A DNA stretch of 32,957 bases from Clostridia bacterium (lineage in GTDB: Bacteria > Bacillota > Clostridia > Oscillospirales > CAG-272). The first letter of the stretch is position 1, and each line of letters begins with the position of its first letter. The notes under the pieces are model-generated. The model had not been told where the DNA came from. It did no database searches and was given only the letters and a program-made list of their open reading frames with translations. Both the position numbers and the translations under genes were made by a program. Shown one piece after another: positions 15,226 to 20,395 of this stretch. The stretch covers positions 1 through 32,957 of the forward strand of contig JAFTQV010000088.1 in NCBI GenBank assembly GCA_017462605.1, written 5' to 3'.

Positions 15226-15258
15226 GAGAAAACGGCGGTTATTTCCAAATATTCCATT
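15226..15258. repeat. 33-bp direct repeat, copy 2
   Basis: Second copy of 15124-15156, differing at two positions. Between the copies lies a GC-rich segment with TCGTCGT (15182-15188) facing ACGACGA (15215-15221). It may be the remnant of a small dispersed element. Confidence 0.7.
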
Positions 15259-15261
15259 TCC

Positions 15262-15318
15262 AAAAAAAGAAAAATGACCCTTGATTGCTATATATCTCCT
15301 CGCAATCAAGGGTCATTT
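15262..15318 (-). terminator. Strong terminator of the candidate ncRNA
   Basis: A 17-bp perfect stem (15272-15288 with 15302-15318; AAATGACCCTTG type) with a 13-nt loop. The minus-strand exit has TTCTTTTTTT, while the plus-strand exit lacks a T-run, so it belongs to minus-strand transcription. Confidence 0.85.
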
Positions 15319-15642
15319 CTGTTCACTCTTGATATCTAACATCTTTTGTGATCCTCGCTTTCTTTTTCTACCCTTTGAATTTCTTATCTCTACCGCTCTC
15401 GTCTCTTTTATCAATATCCTTAAGCAGGATCAGCTTTCATTCGGCAGCTTTTGATTTCTTTTCAAAAGGCGATTTCCAAAGGCTTTACTCATTTGAATTT
15501 GAATATCCTATCTATATTCACTCGGGCAATTATTTGAATTTTCGGATTTTATTTCCGAACAATTCCCGCTATTCAAATTCATTAACCTTTGACTTTTTGG
15601 GTTGATCTTAACTTCCCATTGGCTTGTACCTTCCTCTCTTGT
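15263..15642 (-). ncRNA. Candidate structured ncRNA, about 370-380 nt, unknown class
   Basis: The minus strand has a consensus promoter (15649-15677), then about 370 nt with no ribosome site plus ORF, then a 17-bp terminator stem with a T-run. Internal pairings are strong and nested: GAATTTGAATA with TATTCAAATTC (11 bp perfect), enclosing TTCGGA/TCCGAA and CGGG/CCCG helices; CTTTTGA/TCAAAAG (7 bp, 7-nt loop); GATCCT/AGGATA. I compared it by eye with tmRNA, RNase P, SRP and 6S RNAs and found no decisive conserved core. It could also be a regulatory leader that lost its gene, but the terminator argues for an independent RNA. Confidence 0.65.
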
Positions 15643-15648
15643 GTCTAT

Positions 15649-15677
15649 AGTATAACACATATTTTCGGGAATTTCAA
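15649..15677 (-). promoter_or_regulatory. Promoter of the candidate ncRNA
   Basis: On the minus strand TTGAAA (15672-15677), 17 bp, TATACT (15649-15654). The predicted start is near 15642. Confidence 0.75.
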
Positions 15678-15751
15678 TCGGCAAACTGTAAAAACTTCAC
15701 AATTATTTTTTGTTTAAAACATAGAAATTGTGTAATATCACCATAGAAGTA

Positions 15752-15780
15752 TTGACATATACCGTGGTTTATGATAGAAT
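15752..15780 (+). promoter_or_regulatory. Upstream promoter P1 of the riboswitch region
   Basis: TTGACA (15752-15757), 17 bp, TAGAAT (15775-15780). The predicted start is near 15787, directly before a terminator-like hairpin. Confidence 0.75.
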
Positions 15781-15789
15781 AAAAAATGT

Positions 15790-15833
15790 GGGCAGAGAAA
15801 GGGCGCCGTTTCCCTTGACTTTGCCCCCTTTTT
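15790..15833 (+). terminator. Terminator-like hairpin just downstream of P1
   Basis: GGGCA (15790-15794) pairs with TGCCC (15822-15826), and AAGGG (15799-15803) with CCCTT (15812-15816), followed by CCTTTTT. A P1 transcript would end after about 45 nt. The 3' arm contains the -35 box of the next promoter. Confidence 0.6.
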
Positions 15834-15843
15834 GTGCTACAAT
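15815..15843 (+). promoter_or_regulatory. Promoter P2 driving the riboswitch leader
   Basis: TTGACT (15815-15820), 17 bp, TACAAT (15838-15843). The predicted start is near 15850, giving a leader of about 515 nt before the DUF4430 gene. Confidence 0.7.
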
Positions 15844-15874
15844 AAATTCACAAAGGAATAAACTTCTGCCATAG

Positions 15875-16025
15875 AATTAATAATTCTTTGCCGGGCGGCG
15901 AGCGATGCTCTCCGTTCGGGGATAAGGAAATCGTGGTGAGAGTCCCGAGCAACAGCCATTACCGTATGCTCGGAGAAATGATATCTGGGAATACCGAAAA
16001 AGTCCGGATAGGGTTATAATTTTTT
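15875..16025 (+). promoter_or_regulatory. Cobalamin-type riboswitch aptamer (approximate limits)
   Basis: The segment 15921-15980 contains AAGGAAAT, GGTGAGAGTCCC, GAGCAACAGCC and ACCGTATGCTCGG in the order of the conserved core of cobalamin riboswitches (GGTGAGAATCC-type, GC-GCAGCC, and the following paired GAGC/GCTC). The limits are approximate because I could not close P1 with certainty. The downstream DUF4430 and ECF genes fit vitamin B12 uptake, which supports the call. Confidence 0.7.
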
Positions 16026-16126
16026 CAACTTAGAGAATTATTATTTATAATTATTGTTTTATTAAGGTTGAAATCCTTAGGATTTCTTCATTTTTATGGA
16101 CTTTTTCTTGCGCCGTTTCCTCCCTC

Positions 16127-16144
16127 GGCGTACCCTTGTACGCC
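16127..16144 (+). repeat. Hairpin in the leader
   Basis: GGCGTAC (16127-16133), loop CCTT, GTACGCC (16138-16144): a perfect 7-bp stem between the aptamer and the expression platform. A second small hairpin, GAAATCC/GGATTTC, is at 16070-16086. Confidence 0.55.
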
Positions 16145-16241
16145 TCTCGGTCGTCAGCCGTCGCATCTTCCCGAGATCTCATTTTCTCCGAAAAAAGTCG
16201 GAATGCTTATCGGCAGAAGAGCATAGAAGTCCCTTGGGCAA

Positions 16242-16330
16242 AATGAGGGGATAGCTCGATCATAGGCATACTTATGCCTTTTTGCGCTTATCTTGTAAGT
16301 ACCCTCATTGAAGGGTGCTTTTATTTTTAT
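16242..16330 (+). promoter_or_regulatory. Terminator/antiterminator switch before the DUF4430 gene
   Basis: The terminator is GTACCCT (16299-16305) with AGGGTGC (16312-16318), then TTTTATTTTTAT. AATGAGGG (16242-16249) can instead pair with CCCTCATT (16302-16309), taking away the terminator's 5' arm. A further hairpin, AGGCAT/ATGCCT with a T-run, lies at 16264-16283. This is the layout of a transcriptional expression platform. Confidence 0.6.
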
Positions 16331-16364
16331 CCCTTTCAAAAAAATATGAAAGGAAGAAAGAAAA

Positions 16365-16775
16365 ATGAAAAAGGTACTAAGTCTTTTGCTCGTTCTTATC
16401 ACTGTTTTTGCCGTAGTATCCTGCTCTGCTGCCGAAAATGACGTATGGGCTGACGCCACCTATACCGAGGACACTACCGTCGGTCAGGGGGCTAAGAGCT
16501 TCATCTTTGAGGTGAAGGCGGAAGAAAAGACCGTTACGCTGACTGTCAAGACGGATGAAGAGACTGTTGGCGCGGCGCTCGAGAAGCTCGGATTGCTTGA
16601 AGGTGAAATCGGCGACTTCGGTCTTTACGTAAAGAAAGTCAACGGTATGAAGGCGGATTACGACACAGACGGCGTTTACTGGGCGTTCTACGTGGACGGC
16701 AGTTACGCGCTGACGGGAGTTGACCTCACTCCTATCACCGATGGCGCGGTGTATTGCTTCTCCCGTGAAAAGTAA
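16365..16775 (+). CDS. DUF4430 lipoprotein, putative cobalamin-uptake accessory
   Basis: A 136-aa lipoprotein: residues 1-20 are a type II signal (LLLVLITVFAVVSC, lipid cysteine C20), followed by a short linker and a DUF4430 (transcobalamin C-terminal-like) domain. Family features are the strand-rich KTVTLTVKTDEETVGAALEKLGLL block and the later GVYWAFYVDGSYALTGVD element. AGGAAG lies before ATG 16365. Behind a cobalamin-type leader and directly coupled to an ECF S component, it probably presents B12 or a related corrinoid at the membrane surface. The ligand is inferred from riboswitch and domain relationship, not shown. Confidence 0.88.
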   Translation: MKKVLSLLLVLITVFAVVSCSAAENDVWADATYTEDTTVGQGAKSFIFEVKAEEKTVTLTVKTDEETVGAALEKLGLLEGEIGDFGLYVKKVNGMKADYDTDGVYWAFYVDGSYALTGVDLTPITDGAVYCFSREK

Positions 16776-17307
16776 TACAGAAGCATCGCTCCGAATAAAG
16801 GAGTGCGTGATCTTCGCTATGCTCGGAGCATTAATGTTTATCTCGAAGATCATAATGGAGCTTTTGCCGAATATCCACCTTCTCGGAACGTTTATTATGG
16901 TTTATACCCTGGTTTTCAGAAGGAAGGCGCTTATACCCATATACGTTTTCGTCCTTATCACGGGACTTTACTCAGGCTTTGCGACCTGGTGGATACCTTA
17001 TCTTTACATATGGGCTATTCTCTGGGTTTTCGCGATGCTTCTTCCCAAGAGGCTTACGGAAAGCCGATGGGCGTATCCGATATACTCAACCGTCTCGGCG
17101 CTTTTCGGGCTACTCTTTGGCACTCTTTACGCGCCTGCACAGGCGCTGCTCTTCGGGCTTGACTTTGATGGAATGATCGCTTGGATAATCGCGGGAATTC
17201 CTATGGATCTTTTGCACGCTGCAGGCAATTTCGCCGCAGGATTTCTGATAGTTCCGCTCTATTCGGTACTGCATAGGCTGGCGAAGAGCCACGGCATGCT
17301 ACACTAA
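16765..17307 (+). CDS. ECF transporter S component (predicted cobalamin uptake)
   Basis: About 180 aa with five to six membrane segments. It resembles ECF substrate-binding S components (LPNIHLLGTFIMVYTLVFRRKALIPIYVF, read as LPNIHLLGTFIMVYTLVF then the GLYSGFATWWIPYLYIW aromatic block). I place the start at GTG 16765, 11 nt inside the DUF4430 gene, because homologous S components begin a few residues before the K-E-C-V-I-F-A-M-L helix; ATG 16741 and 16720 would extend it without a ribosome site, so the start is uncertain. The shared energising EcfA/A'/T module must be elsewhere. A bidirectional terminator follows. Confidence 0.83.
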   Translation: MKSNTEASLRIKECVIFAMLGALMFISKIIMELLPNIHLLGTFIMVYTLVFRRKALIPIYVFVLITGLYSGFATWWIPYLYIWAILWVFAMLLPKRLTESRWAYPIYSTVSALFGLLFGTLYAPAQALLFGLDFDGMIAWIIAGIPMDLLHAAGNFAAGFLIVPLYSVLHRLAKSHGMLH

Positions 17308-17348
17308 AAAAGGGCTTCCTTTATCTATTAGGATAAGGGAAGCTTTTT
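17308..17348. terminator. Bidirectional terminator
   Basis: GCTTCCTTTATC (17314-17325) pairs with GATAAGGGAAGC (17332-17343), with one G-T pair, and there are A/T runs on both flanks. It serves the ECF gene and the convergent transporter gene. Confidence 0.8.
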
Positions 17349-18264
17349 ATATAGTAATTAATATTATTGATATAAGGACTATCAACGCCGAGAGCATTCT
17401 TGAGCGAGTCGCCTTAACGCCGAAGAAGAAGGTATCGAGGGCGAAGCCGCCGAGAAATCCGAGGGCGTAGGATAAGGGATAGAATACCGCCGAGGTCATA
17501 GAAGAAGCTTTAGTCATAAAATACTGATAGGCGTAAAGACTCAAAGCGGCGAAGGCTATGAAGCCAAGGCTCGCCTTATATGGGAAGTCTGCCAGAGCGT
17601 TGCTTCGCTTCGCTTCTCCCGCCTTATTCCGAATGGCGGGAATGAGCAGCGCGGCAAGCGCTATGGCAAAGGCTGCCGCGGCAACGGCAAAGCCGATAAG
17701 ATTAAAAAACGCGATACCGCCATCGCCCTTTTCGATAACGTGATAAGAATATAGCTTTTGCGATATGGCGGCGCCCGATGCGCCGATAGCAGAGAGAAGC
17801 GCAAGGATAATTCCCTTCGCAGTTATTCTCTTTTCGCTTTTCTTATCGCTTGACATCAGAATTGCGGCAGCAAGAAGTAATGCGGCGCCGAGCCAATGCA
17901 AAAGTGAAACGCTCTCCCCCTCGTAAAGTATCGGGGATAGCAAAAGCGGCAGGGCAACCGTGCCTATCATTGTGAAGACCTCGATCGCGCTTATCGAGAC
18001 GTAGCCCACGGCGATCACCCAGAAGAACATCTGAAGAAGCGAGAATATTCCCGAAATAAGCGCAAGCGCTATTGCCGCAGTACCTCTCGGTAAGGCTTCA
18101 GAAAGAAGAAACACGGGGATACTGACAGCGAGACATATAAGGGATCTTATAAGATTTATAACTAAGCTATTCTTCGCGCCGGGCGCTATTCCCGAGGCGC
18201 GCTTCATTGAGTAGCCTCTTGCCGCGCCGAATACTCTCGCCGCTAAAAGGTATAGGTATTCCAT
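17347..18264 (-). CDS. EamA/DMT-family transporter
   Basis: A 305-aa integral membrane protein with about ten hydrophobic segments in two halves, separated by a basic loop (SSDKKSEKRITAKG, near residue 145). The first half has the EamA-like pattern of a small residue-rich helix followed by AIEVFTMIGTVALPLLLSPILYEGE. It has the same fold class as the transporter at 8207-9172, but their sequences differ widely. It is monocistronic with its own promoter at 18292-18320 and the shared terminator at 17308-17348, so context gives no substrate. Confidence 0.82.
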   Translation of the reverse strand: MEYLYLLAARVFGAARGYSMKRASGIAPGAKNSLVINLIRSLICLAVSIPVFLLSEALPRGTAAIALALISGIFSLLQMFFWVIAVGYVSISAIEVFTMIGTVALPLLLSPILYEGESVSLLHWLGAALLLAAAILMSSDKKSEKRITAKGIILALLSAIGASGAAISQKLYSYHVIEKGDGGIAFFNLIGFAVAAAAFAIALAALLIPAIRNKAGEAKRSNALADFPYKASLGFIAFAALSLYAYQYFMTKASSMTSAVFYPLSYALGFLGGFALDTFFFGVKATRSRMLSALIVLISIILITI

Positions 18265-18291
18265 ACGTCTTTCCCCCTTCTTTTTTCATAT

Positions 18292-18320
18292 ATTTTAATA
18301 TTACGCATCTTTATTGTCAA
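18292..18320 (-). promoter_or_regulatory. Promoter of the DMT transporter gene
   Basis: On the minus strand TTGACA (18315-18320), 17 bp, TAAAAT (18292-18297); an AGAAGGGGG ribosome site follows. Confidence 0.75.
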
Positions 18321-18360
18321 TAGCTTTTAACCAAAATTCAGTCTTTTTTTCTTCTCAATA

Positions 18361-18389
18361 TTGACTTTTCTTTAAGTTAGTGATACCAT
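18361..18389 (+). promoter_or_regulatory. Promoter of the DUF975 gene
   Basis: TTGACT (18361-18366), 17 bp, TACCAT (18384-18389), about 30 nt before ATG 18419. Confidence 0.55.
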
Positions 18390-18418
18390 ATAATCAAAAA
18401 AGAATAAGGAGTTTTCAT

Positions 18419-19135
18419 ATGATAACATCAAGTGAGATCCGCGCTAAAGCAAGAGCCGTGCTTGGCGGCAAGCTTTTCGGCGGAGAATGGCTTTATCCCG
18501 TACTCGTTTGCCTCATAGTTTCCGCTATCAGCGGTATTGCAGGCTACCTTGCCTTCTTATCCCTCATCATTGCGGGACTGATTTCTGCGGCAAGCGCGGC
18601 GTACTTCACATCAAGAGTCCGCAAGACTGCGCCCCACGATAATCTTAACGTTCTTATAGAAGGCGCTAAAAAGGACGTTGGCGGAAATATAGTTCTCGGA
18701 CTTCTCGAAGCTATTTTTATCGCTCTTTGGACGCTTCTCTTCATTATCCCCGGTATCGTAAAGGCTATGGCGTACTCAATGGCGTTCTATATCAAGAACG
18801 ATAATCCCAACCTCACCGCTACCGAGTGCTTAAAGAAGAGCCAGGAAATGATGTACGGTCATAAGATGAAGTACTTTATGCTTCAGCTTTCCTTCATCGG
18901 CTGGTACATAGTCGGCGCGATCTGCCTCGGAGTCGGCACTCTTTGGGTAAATGCGTATAGCTCTACGGCAAGCGCGATATTCTATGAGGAGCTTTGCGAA
19001 AAGACGGGCAATAAGCCTCTTTACGAGCAGATAATGGGCGAGGGCGGCAGCTTTACCGATCCCTTCGCTACCGCGGCAAGCGATGCTTCCGCTCCCGAGG
19101 GTGACGATGACTCCAAATCGGTAAACCCCGACTGA
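18419..19135 (+). CDS. DUF975 family membrane protein
   Basis: The start is ATG 18419, 7 nt after AAGGAG; an in-frame ATG at 18380 overlaps the promoter. The product is 238 aa: a short N-terminal SSEIRAKARAVLGG helix characteristic of DUF975, then four to five membrane segments with an Ile/Pro-rich IIPGIVKAMAYSMAFY element and a cytosolic NPNLTATECLKKSQEMMYGHK block, the family signature. The tail is acidic and disordered. The function of the family is unknown. It appears monocistronic. Confidence 0.85.
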   Translation: MITSSEIRAKARAVLGGKLFGGEWLYPVLVCLIVSAISGIAGYLAFLSLIIAGLISAASAAYFTSRVRKTAPHDNLNVLIEGAKKDVGGNIVLGLLEAIFIALWTLLFIIPGIVKAMAYSMAFYIKNDNPNLTATECLKKSQEMMYGHKMKYFMLQLSFIGWYIVGAICLGVGTLWVNAYSSTASAIFYEELCEKTGNKPLYEQIMGEGGSFTDPFATAASDASAPEGDDDSKSVNPD

Positions 19136-19151
19136 TTTAAAAACGTAAAAT

Positions 19152-19184
19152 GCGGCGCTGCCTATTTTGGTCGCGTCGCTTTTT
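19152..19184 (+). terminator. Weak Rho-independent terminator
   Basis: GCGGCG (19152-19157) pairs with CGTCGC (19174-19179, one G-T pair) and is followed by TTTTT. Confidence 0.5.
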
Positions 19185-19202
19185 AACTAAGGAGAATGTG
19201 AA

Positions 19203-20090
19203 ATGGAAAGATATACTACCTTCACTATGATACAAAAGGAAGATATCGCAGAATTTCGAGGATTGCTTCGCGAGCAGACCGTTTCCCCATGGGCGCCAAA
19301 GAGCAAGACTGCCATTGCCGTCAGCAAAATGGGTATAACCAATCCCGACTCAGATTATTATATCAGACGTACTCCCAGCCGATGCTTTATAATTGAGTAC
19401 GTTGAGAGCGGTACGGGCTATCTTGAAATAGACGGAGTTAAGCATACTCTCAATAAAAACGACGTTTATATGATCCACGTTGGCGACAACTGCGAATATT
19501 ATTCAAGCAAGGTCGATCCTTATAAAAAGCTTTGGGTGAATTTCCGAAGCTTCTGCTTTTTTGACGTTGCTTCGGCTTTTGGACTTGAGGAAGATAGGAT
19601 ATTCAGAAATACAGATCTTTCCGAGCATTTCAAGCGGCTCTTTGCGCTCGAGCCTATCGCAATGACGGGCGATGAGTTTCACATCGAGGCAAGCAAAATA
19701 ATTTTCGATATGCTTCACGAGCTTGCTTTATCAAAAATCCGGGCGACCGAAGCCAACAAAAAGAATTCAAGGTTGGCATTCACCGCTCGCTTTAAGCTTG
19801 ATCACTCAATCAACGTTCCGATAACGGTTGAAAAGCTTGCGGCTATCCTTTTCGTATCACGTGCAGAGCTTATTTCCGAATTTAAGAATGAATACGGAAT
19901 TACCCCTTACGCATACCTTCTCGGCAGGCGTATCGAGCTTGCCGAAAGCCTTCTGCGAAGTACGGATAAAAAGATAAAGGAAATATCCGAATATCTTTGC
20001 TTTTCATCCGAATACCACTTTTCAAGCTGCTTCAAGAAAAAATGCGGATTATCCCCGCGGGAGTTCCGAAAAAAGCACAAGGAAAAATAA
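19203..20090 (+). CDS. AraC-family transcriptional regulator
   Basis: A 295-aa protein with an AraC-binding-type cupin N-terminus (GTGYLEIDGVKHTLNKNDVYMI, seen as the pair YLEIDG and NKNDVYMI near residues 75-95) and a C-terminal double HTH from about residue 200 (TVEKLAAILFVSRAEL; then IKEISEYLCFSSEYHFSSCFKKKCG). AAGGAG sits before ATG 19203. No divergent partner is present: the upstream gene runs in the same direction with a weak terminator between, and downstream is the peptide/secreted-protein unit, which may be its target. Its ligand is unknown. Confidence 0.9.
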   Translation: MERYTTFTMIQKEDIAEFRGLLREQTVSPWAPKSKTAIAVSKMGITNPDSDYYIRRTPSRCFIIEYVESGTGYLEIDGVKHTLNKNDVYMIHVGDNCEYYSSKVDPYKKLWVNFRSFCFFDVASAFGLEEDRIFRNTDLSEHFKRLFALEPIAMTGDEFHIEASKIIFDMLHELALSKIRATEANKKNSRLAFTARFKLDHSINVPITVEKLAAILFVSRAELISEFKNEYGITPYAYLLGRRIELAESLLRSTDKKIKEISEYLCFSSEYHFSSCFKKKCGLSPREFRKKHKEK

Positions 20091-20229
20091 TTTTTCTTGA
20101 AGCGCAGTCTTATTAGCCTTTCGAAATAATTCGTATCTTTTTTCTTCATTTATTTACTAATAAGTATTTAAAACCTGTATTTTTATTGATAAAATATTTA
20201 TATACAACCTATCTTAAGGAGGTTATGAA

Positions 20230-20382
20230 ATGAAGAAAAAATACGAAAAAGTCAGCTTGGAGATCGTATCCTTAAATGAAACGGATATAATTACGACCTC
20301 TGATACCACCGGCGGTGAGAATAAAGGTCCGAGCAACGCCATTGACGGCACCGGCGATCCCAACGGCTGGACTGAGCTATGA
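20230..20382 (+). CDS. 50-aa peptide, conserved-looking small secreted/precursor-like family
   Basis: ATG 20230 is 7 nt from a perfect AAGGAGG (20216-20222). The product starts MKKKYEKVSLEIVSLNETD, continues IITTSD and ends in a Gly/Asn/Asp-rich tail with GWTEL. Short peptides of the pattern K-Y-x-x-P/V-x-x-E-V-x-x-x-x-x-x-DIITTS are something I associate with many gut Firmicutes and Bacteroidetes as uncharacterised ORFs; that memory is not verified here. A charged N-terminal part followed by a small-residue tail resembles a leader/core precursor, but no modifying enzyme is nearby. The next gene starts 13 nt downstream with its own AAAGGAG, so they form a unit. Confidence 0.65.
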   Translation: MKKKYEKVSLEIVSLNETDIITTSDTTGGENKGPSNAIDGTGDPNGWTEL

Positions 20383-20395
20383 AAGGAGAAAGACA

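Noticed and set aside
15348..15605. An 85-codon frame on the plus strand.
   Set aside because: It runs antisense through the candidate ncRNA, has no ribosome site, and its composition follows the hairpin arms.
15263..15642. RNase P RNA (because of GAGAGGAAGGTAC near the 5' end and GAACAGAAATG near the 3' end) or tmRNA.
   Set aside because: The conserved cores of RNase P (GAGGAAAGTCC and the partner segments) are not reproduced, and no tmRNA tag frame or tRNA-like end is seen.
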